Shown piece by piece: positions 17,547 through 27,149 of a stretch of DNA of 64,000 nt. Source of the DNA: Cyclobacterium jeungdonense (lineage in GTDB: Bacteria; Bacteroidota; Bacteroidia; Cytophagales; Cyclobacteriaceae); the NCBI RefSeq assembly GCF_010994275.1, contig NZ_WMCD01000002.1:248001-312000 (forward strand). The letters run 5' to 3'. The position numbers and the translations under genes were made by a program. The notes under the pieces are model-generated. The model made no database searches and was not told the origin of the DNA. It saw nothing but the letters and a program-made list of their open reading frames with translations. Position 1 is the first letter of the stretch, and each line of letters opens with the position of its first letter.

Positions 17547-20045
17547 ATGAGCACGCATACCTCCATCTTAGCAGCTACTTCAAAAAAAGTGAGGATAGTA
17601 TACTACAGTCTTTTTTATTGCCTTTTTTGTATAATTAGTTCGGTTTCTGCCTTTTCCCAAAATAGTAATCAGCTTCTTGATCTAATCCCGGAAGTAAAAA
17701 ATGACACTGTCAATCTGACTGACTCACTGGGAAAAGAACCGTTGAGTATGGGGCAACGCATCCAGCAGAACCAAAAATTCTTGAATACCTTGCAAGAAAT
17801 ACAGTCAAGGTTGCGGCAGGCTCAGGATACCTCCTTCCTTCAGGAAGAGCTTCCTGTCATTGAAATGGTACTCAATCGGATTCGCGAACAATCCCTGACG
17901 GAGCAAAGCACAGTGAATCTACGGTTTTTGAATGAATTGGAAAACCTGATTATTGGGTATAACCAACAAGTAAACAAATGGCAAGAAAGCATCAATAAAA
18001 GATCAACCGACTTAATTGATGCTGAAGAAAAGCTAACCAGAATTAACCAGGTTTTAAATGAGGATATAGGTAAGGGTGAACCGGAATCTTTGCAGGGCTA
18101 TTCCCAGCAAAAGGAAGCGCTAGAGAAAAAGTTCCATACCGTAGACAGCCTGTACAGGATAAAGCGATTTGCAGGGCTTCGGATTCAGACGCAACTTTCC
18201 GGAATAAAAATTCAATTGGACGAACTGCTGGAGTCGGTACGCTTGCGACAAGCCGAATTCAGGCGGGATCTTTTGAAAAGAGACAGTCCTTACCTCTGGC
18301 AATCTCATGCCATTGCTTCGGAAAAACCATTTTCAGAGGTTATTCACGAAACCCTGATTCTCAACCGGGTGATTTTGAAACATTATCTGGAAACCAAGTA
18401 TGGTTGGCTTATTTTTTTGATAGCTGCTTTTTTACTTATTTACTTCTGGATTCGAACTATGATTGAAAAAATCAGTCAAACCAAAGATTTTTCCAGCCTT
18501 ATCCTTCAACGTAGCAAATACCTGAGGTATTCCCCCTTCTTGGGAACAGCCCTTATTCTTTTGACGGTTGGCCCGTACCTGTTTAGTTTCCCCCCTTATT
18601 TATTGATCCTAAGCTTTTTGTTTGGTAGCGTTTTGGTGACTACTTTTCTTATTCGTATAGTCCTCGATCGCCCTTCCATGGTCCTATGGTCGGTAATGGT
18701 AGTCTCCTTTTTGGTATTCGGGTCTAGTAATCTTATTACCCAATTGGCCCACCAGGAAAAATGGTACCTGCTGGGTTTCTCTATGGTGGGTATCATTATG
18801 GGAATTCAGCTTTTGAAACTGATCAAAGAAAAACAGCATTTGTTTCCAGTAAATTTACCCTACCTGATTTATTTTTTCCTTGCAATGCAACTCATGTCTA
18901 TTGCGTTTCATATCATAGGAAGGTTTAGCCTGGGGAAAATATTGGGAGTTGCCTCCACACTCAGTACCATGCAAGGCATATCCCTATATGTATTTGTCCT
19001 GGTGGTTATGGAAGGAATTTATCTGCAATCCGAATTAAGTAAGGAAAACCAAAAAGACTATGCCAATTTCCTTAACTACCAAGCCATTTACAGTCGCTTA
19101 AAGAAGATTTTCTCCTTTTTGGCCTTGCTGATGTGGCTTTATTTACTGCTTGTAAATATATCTCTTAACCAAACCCTGGGAGATCAATTGATTACCTTCC
19201 TGCAGAAAGACAGATCATTTGGTAACACGAGTTTTACTTATGGGAGTATCTTAACCTTTTTTCTGTTGATTTGGGTATCTTCGGTACTCGCAAAAAACAT
19301 TGCCTATTTCGCATCCATTCGTGACAATCAAAACCTGGAGCAGCGAGATAAACGCCTGGGTTCCTCCATATTGCTTATTCGGCTCGCCATTCTTACTATT
19401 GGCTTTTTCCTGGCAATAGCTGCTTCCGGTTTATCCCTGGATAAGGTAGCCATTGTATTGGGAGCTCTTAGTGTAGGAATAGGATTTGGACTACAAACCA
19501 TTGTCAACAATCTTGTCTCGGGAATCATCCTTGCCTTTGAGCGCCCCATTCAAGTAGGTGACGCCATTGAGGTAGGAAACCGGTCTGGAGTAGTGAAGGA
19601 GGTAGGAATCCGGTCCAGTACCCTTCAGGCCTATGATGGTTCTGAAGTGATCATTCCAAACGGAGATCTCCTTTCACAGCATCTCGTAAATTGGACCTTA
19701 TCGAATAAAAGCAGGCGGATAGAACTAATGATAGGAGTGGCCTATGGTACGGATCTAGAAAAGGTCCATAAAGTCATTGATAAAATTCTTGATCAAGAAG
19801 GAATTCTTTCTTTCCCTAAATCAAATATTTTCGTTCACAATTTTGGCGACAGTGCTGTTGAATTCCGAATATTGTTTTGGGTGGCCAATTTTGATCAATG
19901 GCTACAGGTAAAAAATCAAGTTCTTCGTGAGATCTACCAGGCTTTCGCCTCTGAAAAAATTGAAATCCCTTTTCCCCAGCGGGATTTGCATATTAAAACG
20001 GAACAACTCCAAAAAAAACCTCCCAATAATAAAAGCGAGGGGTAA
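17547..20045 (+). CDS. Large MscS-family mechanosensitive channel
   Basis: 832 residues, much longer than E. coli MscS and closer to the MscK/YbiO layout. A signal sequence (to SAFSQN, about residue 38) leads into a roughly 200-residue periplasmic coiled-coil region rich in Gln and Glu. About ten hydrophobic segments follow (residues 285-650), and the MscS core has the pore-helix ALSVGIGFGLQTIVNNLVSG pattern and beta-domain FERPIQVGDAIEVG with SGVVKEVGIRSSTLQ. The short C-terminal tail is basic. It should release solutes on hypo-osmotic shock. It stands alone, convergent with the Kelch-SSS gene. Confidence 0.9.
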   Translation: MSTHTSILAATSKKVRIVYYSLFYCLFCIISSVSAFSQNSNQLLDLIPEVKNDTVNLTDSLGKEPLSMGQRIQQNQKFLNTLQEIQSRLRQAQDTSFLQEELPVIEMVLNRIREQSLTEQSTVNLRFLNELENLIIGYNQQVNKWQESINKRSTDLIDAEEKLTRINQVLNEDIGKGEPESLQGYSQQKEALEKKFHTVDSLYRIKRFAGLRIQTQLSGIKIQLDELLESVRLRQAEFRRDLLKRDSPYLWQSHAIASEKPFSEVIHETLILNRVILKHYLETKYGWLIFLIAAFLLIYFWIRTMIEKISQTKDFSSLILQRSKYLRYSPFLGTALILLTVGPYLFSFPPYLLILSFLFGSVLVTTFLIRIVLDRPSMVLWSVMVVSFLVFGSSNLITQLAHQEKWYLLGFSMVGIIMGIQLLKLIKEKQHLFPVNLPYLIYFFLAMQLMSIAFHIIGRFSLGKILGVASTLSTMQGISLYVFVLVVMEGIYLQSELSKENQKDYANFLNYQAIYSRLKKIFSFLALLMWLYLLLVNISLNQTLGDQLITFLQKDRSFGNTSFTYGSILTFFLLIWVSSVLAKNIAYFASIRDNQNLEQRDKRLGSSILLIRLAILTIGFFLAIAASGLSLDKVAIVLGALSVGIGFGLQTIVNNLVSGIILAFERPIQVGDAIEVGNRSGVVKEVGIRSSTLQAYDGSEVIIPNGDLLSQHLVNWTLSNKSRRIELMIGVAYGTDLEKVHKVIDKILDQEGILSFPKSNIFVHNFGDSAVEFRILFWVANFDQWLQVKNQVLREIYQAFASEKIEIPFPQRDLHIKTEQLQKKPPNNKSEG

Positions 20046-20111
20046 AGGAAGAATAAACCAGCTGTTTTCTAAACTCTCCTTTCAGTTCCTGCTACTTTCT
20101 TTTTGAATAAA

Positions 20112-22670
20112 TCATTTTTTTACAATGGATTTATAGGTAAAACCCTGGGGCTGGCTTTTCCCTTTGGGAAAAAGTAGACTGAAGGTATAGCCAATAAGCA
20201 CACAACTTAAAACGCCGATAGCTCCATATAAATAGCCGTTTATGTCGGTAAACCTGCTTACCAGAAAGGTACAAAACGCACCTGAAATGGTGCCGATAAT
20301 CACACCTGTTGCATTTGCCTTTTGGCTAAAAATGGCCAGCACAAAGACCCCAGCAAGGCTACCGCCAATCATTCCGAGCAGTTTTTGGAAAAGGTCAAAG
20401 ATAAACCCTACCTCAGATACGGCTATCCACATAGCTGTAAGTGTACCAAAAACACCCATCACTACCGTAGTGATTTTCGCCAATTTCAGATATTCCCGAT
20501 CACCCAGTTTTGCGTTGAAAAATTTATGGATATCGGTGATATAGGCGGTTGAAATACTGTTCATACTGCTATCCAGTGAAGACATGCTTGCGGCAAATAT
20601 CCCTGCAATCACCAGTCCTGCTATACCAACGGGAAGCTCTGCCACGATGTAATAAGGCAGCAATTCTTCTGGGTTGACGCTTCCAATCTTATCGGGATTA
20701 CTATAATAAAAAACATAAAGCACCGTCCCTAAACCAAAAAATAATAGTATTCCGGGCAACGTGATGATGCCGTTCGTCCAAAGGCTTTTAGCCGCTTCAT
20801 CCTCATTTTTAACGGTGAGGTACCGCTGAATGACCACCTGATCGGAGGTATAAGAAATCAGGTTCAAAAAGAAAAATCCGATAATGGCTACCCAGAAAAC
20901 CAACTGCGTATAATCCCACGACCAATCGATCAATTTGAATTTCTGGTGCTCCGTGGCCACCTGAAAAATTGTTCCCAATCCCCCTTCAATATTGGCAATA
21001 GCGATAAAAATGGAAAGCAATGCTCCTCCCAGCAATACCAAAACCTGAATCACATCTGTCCAGATTACTGCTTCCATTCCTCCCATTACAGTATACACCG
21101 TACTAAAGAGGCCCATGATTCCAATGCAAAGTAAAATATCCATTCCCGTGACGGATGAAATGGCAATTGCAGGGAGGTAGACCACCACCCCCATTCTGGC
21201 TAATTGCAACATAATAAAGGTCACGCTGCCAAGTAGCCGGACATGGATATTGAATCTAAGCTCCAGGTATTGGTAGGCGGTGGTGATGTTCAGCCTGCGG
21301 AAAAAGGGCAGGTAATATTTGATGATGATGGGCACAATGGCGAATATCATAAACGAACCCAGCGCCAAACGCCAATTGGTGGCATATACAATTACCGGTA
21401 TGGCCATGAAAGTGATCGCACTTAGCTGCGTGCCATAGATACTCAAACCCGCTGCCCACCAAGGGATCCTTCCCCCTGCAAGAAAATATTCATCAGTCGT
21501 ATTTTCTCTTTTAGAAAAATAAAATCCGATTCCCAACATACCGCAAAGGTAAATCCCTAAAGTAGTCCAATTAGCCCAACCAAAAGCATTTTTGGTTTCC
21601 ATTCCCATAACCTTGGGCGATCTGACTCCAGGTCCTTTTTCTCCATTAGGTACGATCCAGTAACCCTTCCAAAAAGCCGTGGGTGCTGTCACCCTTGAAA
21701 TACCATCCGGCATATCACCCATTTCTACCCATGTTTCAGCTTTGCTGTGATAGGCCAGCATTTTGTCTGAAAAACCAGGATGAGTAGAAGGATCTGTAAA
21801 CCTCAAAGTTTCCTCATCCAATCCCCCGGGAATCAAAATATGGGAATTACCCATGCTAAAAGCAGGGGACGGGGCTGCCGCCACCCCTCTTGGTAAATCC
21901 TCCAGCTGTTCCCATTTCCCGTTAACGGACGAATCGCCGGGAGAATACCGATAAGCATCAATCAGCAACTGCCTGTCCAACCCTCCATCCTCGTTTTTCA
22001 GCAAATGGAAACCGCTAAAAACATAAAATTCTCCGTTGTGGCCGGCTGCTACTGCCTGAATCCTTGATGTACCTGGAAAAGCCGGCCCCCCCACCCATTT
22101 CATCTCTGATGGAGGTTGCTTCAAATCCAGTATGTAAAAGGAATCCTCACCAACCCCTCCCGGGCTTACCTGACCCCCTTGAATATAGACTACACCATCC
22201 ACCACCGCTCCCGCCATGTTGGCCAGGGCCACAGGCAGGGAAGGGTAATTTACGTCTATTACAATTTCACCAGCTTGATAAGATATACTGTAAACCTTAT
22301 CGTAATGTCCCTGCGCATCATTCCCCCCAATCACCCAAATTTTGTTATTGAAAGTGACCGAAACGCCATAGGCCAGCGGTTGTGGAAGGCGTTGCTCAGC
22401 CAATTGCCATACTTCATCCTTGTTTTCTAATAAATAAATGTGATCATACCAAATTTTCTCTCCTCCCTCCCATGGTCTCTTATTAGGAAAATTGGCTCCA
22501 CCAGCGACCACCAACACGCCATTGCTCACCCCGGCAAACATCCCTGCATAACCTTCCTTGTCGGGAATGGAAGGCAGTTCTTTCCATTGAATTTCTTTGG
22601 CCGACAAACTAGTTACCCATACACTCATAAGAAAGAAGGCGATTGTCAATAAGGGTTTGATTGGAATCAT
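20112..22670 (-). CDS. Kelch-repeat (NanM-like) domain fused to a sodium:solute symporter
   Basis: 852 residues in one open frame. A signal sequence (LLTIAFFLMSVWVTSLSA) precedes a six-bladed Kelch propeller of about 330 residues, recognisable by VLVVAGGANFP, IWVIGGNDAQG, VYIQGGQVSPG, FYVFSGFHLL and HILIPGGLD. This fold and the GGANFP start resemble the sialic-acid mutarotase NanM. From about residue 365 a sodium:solute symporter follows, with DEYFLAGGRIPWWAAG as its family motif and about 13 membrane segments. The propeller probably sits in the periplasm and prepares or hands over the sugar to the transporter. It is the last gene of the long minus-strand array, 5 bp behind the Gfo/Idh gene. 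Confidence 0.9.
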   Translation of the reverse strand: MIPIKPLLTIAFFLMSVWVTSLSAKEIQWKELPSIPDKEGYAGMFAGVSNGVLVVAGGANFPNKRPWEGGEKIWYDHIYLLENKDEVWQLAEQRLPQPLAYGVSVTFNNKIWVIGGNDAQGHYDKVYSISYQAGEIVIDVNYPSLPVALANMAGAVVDGVVYIQGGQVSPGGVGEDSFYILDLKQPPSEMKWVGGPAFPGTSRIQAVAAGHNGEFYVFSGFHLLKNEDGGLDRQLLIDAYRYSPGDSSVNGKWEQLEDLPRGVAAAPSPAFSMGNSHILIPGGLDEETLRFTDPSTHPGFSDKMLAYHSKAETWVEMGDMPDGISRVTAPTAFWKGYWIVPNGEKGPGVRSPKVMGMETKNAFGWANWTTLGIYLCGMLGIGFYFSKRENTTDEYFLAGGRIPWWAAGLSIYGTQLSAITFMAIPVIVYATNWRLALGSFMIFAIVPIIIKYYLPFFRRLNITTAYQYLELRFNIHVRLLGSVTFIMLQLARMGVVVYLPAIAISSVTGMDILLCIGIMGLFSTVYTVMGGMEAVIWTDVIQVLVLLGGALLSIFIAIANIEGGLGTIFQVATEHQKFKLIDWSWDYTQLVFWVAIIGFFFLNLISYTSDQVVIQRYLTVKNEDEAAKSLWTNGIITLPGILLFFGLGTVLYVFYYSNPDKIGSVNPEELLPYYIVAELPVGIAGLVIAGIFAASMSSLDSSMNSISTAYITDIHKFFNAKLGDREYLKLAKITTVVMGVFGTLTAMWIAVSEVGFIFDLFQKLLGMIGGSLAGVFVLAIFSQKANATGVIIGTISGAFCTFLVSRFTDINGYLYGAIGVLSCVLIGYTFSLLFPKGKSQPQGFTYKSIVKK

Positions 22671-22675
22671 TCGGG

Positions 22676-23686
22676 TTAATTTGAATTTGATTTAAAATTT
22701 ATGGGTAGGGCAACTTCCTTGCCGGATACTGAAGAGGTTAAAGCGGCAAATAATACCTCCATTACATACAAACCGTGTTCTCCGGACACCTTGGGCTGCC
22801 GATTTAACTCAATCGCACGGGCAAAATCTTTCCACTCGGACTCCAGAGCATCCGCCATCCAGTTTTCGGTATAGGATTCAGGTAATAATTCCCATTTTTG
22901 GTTTTTCCCCAGATAAGTCCCCTGGGAATGACTAATTTTAATTATCCCATTTGCTCCATACAATTCTGCATCCACTTGATTCACCCCGTTTTGGAATCCA
23001 GAGAAATGTAAAGAAGCCTGCTGTCCGTCACTGAATTTCAAGATAATGATGCCGCCATCATCAACTTCATCCCGGTGAAAACGATTGGAAATCATCGCAT
23101 ATACCCCTCGCACTCGGGATGGAATCAAAGCACAAAGCAAATCCAGCTGATGAACTGCCACGGACAACAGGTACCCACCACCGGTGTTTTTCGTTAAGTG
23201 CCAATCCTGCCGCTCTGCATGTTTCCAAAAGGAAACCGAAGTAGCCCTCGCCATATGAATAACGCCCAGTTCACCCGCTTCCAGGTATTTCTTGGCTGCT
23301 ACGAAGGCCGGGGAAAATTGCGCTACCTGTCCAAGCATCAACTTCACGTTGTTTTTTTCACAGGCATCATTTATTGCCAGACAATCCTCCCATGTAGAAG
23401 CCATCGGTTTTTCCAATAATATATGTTTCCCTGCACCTGCGGCTGTAATTGCAATTGTTGCATGGAGGTGATGCGGTGTAGCAATCAATACCGCATCGAT
23501 GGTGGGATCCTCCAGCAGCTCTTTATAGTCCGTATATCCCTCTACACCATAAGTCTTCTTTTGATGGTTCAAGGCGAGAGGATCTCGTCTACAAATCGCC
23601 TTTAGCCGAAGGCTAGGTAACTTTCTTATGGCCTCAATATGCTTGACGCTAAAATTTCCTGCTCCAATAATCCCTATTGATATCAT
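22676..23686 (-). CDS. Gfo/Idh/MocA family oxidoreductase
   Basis: 336 residues. A Rossmann NAD(P)-binding motif IGIIGAGNFS opens the protein, the EKP motif (LLEKPMAS, Glu92-Pro94) supplies the family's catalytic-site lysine, and SVAVHQLDLL carries the usual histidine region of the substrate domain. Family members oxidise or reduce sugars, inositols and sugar acids. The position between the SMP-30 lactonase and the Kelch-SSS transporter suggests a cytoplasmic sugar dehydrogenase in the same pathway. The substrate is unknown. Confidence 0.88.
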   Translation of the reverse strand: MISIGIIGAGNFSVKHIEAIRKLPSLRLKAICRRDPLALNHQKKTYGVEGYTDYKELLEDPTIDAVLIATPHHLHATIAITAAGAGKHILLEKPMASTWEDCLAINDACEKNNVKLMLGQVAQFSPAFVAAKKYLEAGELGVIHMARATSVSFWKHAERQDWHLTKNTGGGYLLSVAVHQLDLLCALIPSRVRGVYAMISNRFHRDEVDDGGIIILKFSDGQQASLHFSGFQNGVNQVDAELYGANGIIKISHSQGTYLGKNQKWELLPESYTENWMADALESEWKDFARAIELNRQPKVSGEHGLYVMEVLFAALTSSVSGKEVALPINFKSNSN

Positions 23687-23703
23687 ATAAGAAGTTTTTC
23701 GAT

Positions 23704-24573
23704 TTACAAAAGGGAATACCCTTCAATTCCTACCTTCATTTTTGCCAGCCTTCCGGGACCCGGCTCTGCAATTCCTCCTGTTATCCAGATTTCATCCCCT
23801 ACAAAACATAGATTACTTGTCAGGGGGATGCCGGAATCATAGGTTGCCAGAAGCTCTCCGGTCTCAGAAAGTACCTGAACAGCCTGCATCCCATAGTGGG
23901 CAATCCAAAGCCTGCCCTCCCTGTCCAAAGCCATCCCATCAGGAAGGTTGCCGGTTTCTGTGTTGTTTTTATTGAATGGCAGAGATGCAAAGACGGTCAT
24001 ATAATCGGCATCTTTAGAATGGGCATTTAAATCCACTTTTAAAATCCTGTTTTTATAACTTTCAGCTACCCATAAAACATTTTTTTTCTTTTGAAAAACG
24101 ATGCCATTTGCGAAATCTATTCCCTTGGCCACGATTCTGGCTGATCCGTCCCACCCAACAAAATACACCATTCCTTCCTTCCTGACAGAATCCGTAAAAT
24201 AAAAACCCTTGTCCGGATCAATAGCAATATCATTGGGGCAAAGAACCTGATGTCCTTCAATGGTTTCCGGGGAAACGCTACCCAATAGTTTTCCATTCGC
24301 ACTGTATTTCAAAACGCAGGCAGAAAAACTGTCACATACCAAATGATCTCCATTGAGCAAAATGGCTTGCCCATTGGGTCTTTCTCCCTTCCCCCAAACC
24401 AATGAACGTCCACCGTGGAAACTTCGAATTCCCTTACCTGCCAAATCGGTAAAATAAAAGGAACCCTTATGATCAACAGCCGGACCTTCGGTATAGTATT
24501 TCAATTCGAGTATCTGCTCTGAATGAGTGGTTTTTGGGTCGGGAAGTGACTTTCTATCTGGGGTATGCATCAT
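23704..24573 (-). CDS. SMP-30/gluconolactonase family protein
   Basis: 289-residue six-bladed propeller of the gluconolactonase/regucalcin group. The three divalent-metal ligands are all visible: Glu in YTEGPAVD near residue 30, Asn in LCPNDIAIDPDKG and Asp in LPDGMALDREGRLW. No signal peptide is present, so it is cytoplasmic. It should open an aldonolactone made by one of the neighbouring dehydrogenases. Gaps of 5 bp and 17 bp tie it to the M81 and Gfo/Idh genes. Confidence 0.87.
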   Translation of the reverse strand: MMHTPDRKSLPDPKTTHSEQILELKYYTEGPAVDHKGSFYFTDLAGKGIRSFHGGRSLVWGKGERPNGQAILLNGDHLVCDSFSACVLKYSANGKLLGSVSPETIEGHQVLCPNDIAIDPDKGFYFTDSVRKEGMVYFVGWDGSARIVAKGIDFANGIVFQKKKNVLWVAESYKNRILKVDLNAHSKDADYMTVFASLPFNKNNTETGNLPDGMALDREGRLWIAHYGMQAVQVLSETGELLATYDSGIPLTSNLCFVGDEIWITGGIAEPGPGRLAKMKVGIEGYSLL

Positions 24574-24578
24574 TTAAT

Positions 24579-26072
24579 TTAAGCTAAATCATCTAGGGGA
24601 TATAACGGTTTTCTCCTGTTCTGATAAGGTAAATTAATCATATCCGCCCGGGTTACTCCTGGGGTATTTGCCCGAATAATACTTTTACAAACAGACTGAT
24701 AGGCAGCCAATGGAGCATGAACTCCCTTGGCAACAATGATGTCAAATTGAAACGGATCAATGTGGAAATGCAAAAGTTGCTGAAGGCTGAAAGGTACTGT
24801 TCTCAGGGAAGTAAGCATCAGCGTATTTCCCGATTTGGTTTTTACAATGGCTGTTTCTCCCATATTGAAATTGACCTGCCCTCCATGCCTGGGTTCTTTT
24901 TCAGAAAATCTGCCTTCCACCAGGGAAATCAATTCCACAGAAACTTCAACCGGCTTTCCATGCAGCTGATCGGTCTTTCCACCTATACTTAAGGTAAGAA
25001 AAGGGTCGTTACTCGATCTTTCCTTGATAATCTTAACCGCTTCCGGATCATAAATACAAATAAAACTCCTTTGCCCTGTCAGTGATTCCAACATTCCCAA
25101 TAAGAAAGTGCTGTCGCCGGGGGATCCTCCCCCCACGTTATCCCCCATATCTAATAATAGGAGAGGCTTCTGCGCTTTGCGGATTTCATCTGGAAGCTGA
25201 TCGAGACCGATTTTGTCCCCTGAAAATTTCGAATGGTTATTAAAAATATACTCATTCAATTCATTCACCGCATTTCGAGCCAACATCTCGTCACCATCGG
25301 CAACTACAATAAAACTGGTACCCATTTCCGGAACATCGGCATAAGGAAAGCCCAGAACGACACTTGCCGACAAAATTTTACGCCTGCTGCCTATTCTTGA
25401 GGAAAGTTGATACAGTTCTTTACATGGGCTGGAACCGGTATGCTGCATTTCAATGCTGATGGCTACCTTGGTTTGGACGGCCTGCATGGTAGGCTGGATT
25501 TTCCCGCTTAAGGTGTCTATCATCAGCCTTCCCGCCTCTATTCCCACATTTCTCTGGTCTACATGGGGATTGGTCTTATAAGCTATCAAGGCATCCACGG
25601 CCTTCACCATGGCATCACTTAAGTTGCAATGTGGGTCAATGGTCCCGATGATAGGAACGTTTGGTCCTAGCATTTTTCTGACCATTTTCAGCCAGTGACC
25701 ATCAAAATCCATATAGGAGGCACTGACAGCCGCACCATGGGGCACCACCATTAATCCATCCAAAGGCATTGCATCGGTTAAGGAAGTTTTCACTTCCATC
25801 AATAACCGGTCTGCTGCCTCCCCCGAAATAGTTCCCCCAGGGGTGGCTTCTGCGTAAAACAACGGAACGATCTCCAAATCCGGTTCCTTATCCAGCACCT
25901 CCACCATTCCTCCGATCTCATGATAGGCATCCCGGTATTCTTCAATAAGGGATTGGCCGTAAAGCAGATGACCATTTTGGAAATCCTCCCAATTAGTCTG
26001 TTTCTCCAAAAACGTATTGGACTCATGGTAAACACCCATAATACCGATCCGTTTTGGCTGTTTATTCTGCAT
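24579..26072 (-). CDS. M81 family metallo-hydrolase (MlrC-like)
   Basis: 497 residues with the MlrC family layout: N-terminal GVYHESNTF (His16, Glu17), the metal-site segment GTIDPHCNLSDAMV, AYKTNPHVDQRN, and a C-terminal MlrC domain with LLLDMGDNVGGGSPGDST. The founding member acts on a linear microcystin peptide, but most family members lie in catabolic operons and act on small unknown amides. No signal peptide. It overlaps the RidA gene by 11 bp, implying coupled expression. Confidence 0.9.
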   Translation of the reverse strand: MQNKQPKRIGIMGVYHESNTFLEKQTNWEDFQNGHLLYGQSLIEEYRDAYHEIGGMVEVLDKEPDLEIVPLFYAEATPGGTISGEAADRLLMEVKTSLTDAMPLDGLMVVPHGAAVSASYMDFDGHWLKMVRKMLGPNVPIIGTIDPHCNLSDAMVKAVDALIAYKTNPHVDQRNVGIEAGRLMIDTLSGKIQPTMQAVQTKVAISIEMQHTGSSPCKELYQLSSRIGSRRKILSASVVLGFPYADVPEMGTSFIVVADGDEMLARNAVNELNEYIFNNHSKFSGDKIGLDQLPDEIRKAQKPLLLLDMGDNVGGGSPGDSTFLLGMLESLTGQRSFICIYDPEAVKIIKERSSNDPFLTLSIGGKTDQLHGKPVEVSVELISLVEGRFSEKEPRHGGQVNFNMGETAIVKTKSGNTLMLTSLRTVPFSLQQLLHFHIDPFQFDIIVAKGVHAPLAAYQSVCKSIIRANTPGVTRADMINLPYQNRRKPLYPLDDLA

Positions 26073-26439
26073 AGGCTATCAAATCAACTTCAAATTTCAA
26101 CAATGTTCCCAAGCACCCGATCAGCGTGGTCCTGGCAGGGTAAGGGGATTGAAAGTATTCTTTATAGATTTGGTTGAATTGGCCCAGATCCTCCTGCCGG
26201 GCAACATAATTTCTGACTTGAACCACGTGACTAAAATCCAGACCTGCGCCAGCCAGAATCTTCCGGGCATTTTCAAAAGACCTTCGTACCTCTCCTTCAA
26301 AGTCATCTTCCACAATGTTTCCCTTTTCATCCACAGAAGCTTGTCCGGAGACAAAAACAAGGTTATTTAATTTTAAAGCCGGAGAAAATGGCAAGGAACT
26401 TTGAGGTACTCCTTCCCCCGAAATAACTTCTTTCTTCAT
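26062..26439 (-). CDS. RidA family enamine/imine deaminase
   Basis: 125 residues. The catalytic arginine sits in the canonical YPARTTLIGC segment, and the C-terminal FEVDLIAYAE closes the trimer interface. RidA hydrolyses 2-aminoacrylate-type enamines and imines released by PLP-dependent dehydratases and lyases. A threonine-synthase-like PLP enzyme lies three genes upstream in the same operon, which gives a plausible source of such intermediates. Confidence 0.92.
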   Translation of the reverse strand: MKKEVISGEGVPQSSLPFSPALKLNNLVFVSGQASVDEKGNIVEDDFEGEVRRSFENARKILAGAGLDFSHVVQVRNYVARQEDLGQFNQIYKEYFQSPYPARTTLIGCLGTLLKFEVDLIAYAE

Positions 26440-26489
26440 AATTAATTGGTTTAAAAAAAGGCTTTTGTTAAGCCCATAAATAGATCGAT

Positions 26490-27149
26490 TTACAATACAC
26501 CATATTTTTTATAGGCATCCGTTGCTTTCATCCCCTTTTTAATTTCATCCCGGGTGATGTTTTCAGCATTTACCTTTAACATGGCTTTTTCAATGGCAGC
26601 TTCCTCCACCTCTTGCGGTATGACCACTACCCCGTCTTCATCGCAGAACACCAAATCTCCCGGGCAGAACCGGACCCCGCCAATTTCAACCGGGACATCG
26701 ATATCAATTACCCGCTGTCGGTTTTGGCTATCGTATACCCGTTTCCCTTTGGCAAAAACCGTAAAACCCATATCGTTGATTTTGGAAATATCACGAATGC
26801 TCCCGTCCACTAATGCTCCGGTACAGCCACTGTTACGCGCTGCGGTCGATAATAATTCTCCCCAAATGCCAGATCGATTAGAACCTGCTGCTGCTGCAAT
26901 GAAAATTTCACCTGGCTGGCAGTCATCCACGGCCTTCAGTTCCAGTTCATAGGGGTTGGGATCCATATGGTACAGGTCAGACCAAAGGGTGGTTTTGCAC
27001 CGTCCTACTAGTTTAACCTTTCCTGTATGAATGGAAAAGGAGATGTCCGGAGATTGAGCCGTAAACCCCAGACCATCCAAGGCATCCGAGATTACCGCCA
27101 CGTAAAGCTTTTCTTCCATCTCCTGTAGGGAATAGTTTGTTTTTTTCAT
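26490..27149 (-). CDS. RraA/HMG-aldolase family protein
   Basis: 219 residues. The family signature GELLSTAARNSGCTG...VDGSIRDI (Gly-Glu pair, then Arg-Asp) is intact; in characterised enzymes these residues bind the divalent metal and 2-oxo acid. Members include 4-hydroxy-4-methyl-2-oxoglutarate aldolase and oxaloacetate decarboxylase, and the name-giving RNase E inhibitor RraA. The metabolic context (overlapping a DapA-family aldolase by 4 bp) favours a pyruvate-forming lyase. Confidence 0.88.
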   Translation of the reverse strand: MKKTNYSLQEMEEKLYVAVISDALDGLGFTAQSPDISFSIHTGKVKLVGRCKTTLWSDLYHMDPNPYELELKAVDDCQPGEIFIAAAAGSNRSGIWGELLSTAARNSGCTGALVDGSIRDISKINDMGFTVFAKGKRVYDSQNRQRVIDIDVPVEIGGVRFCPGDLVFCDEDGVVVIPQEVEEAAIEKAMLKVNAENITRDEIKKGMKATDAYKKYGVL

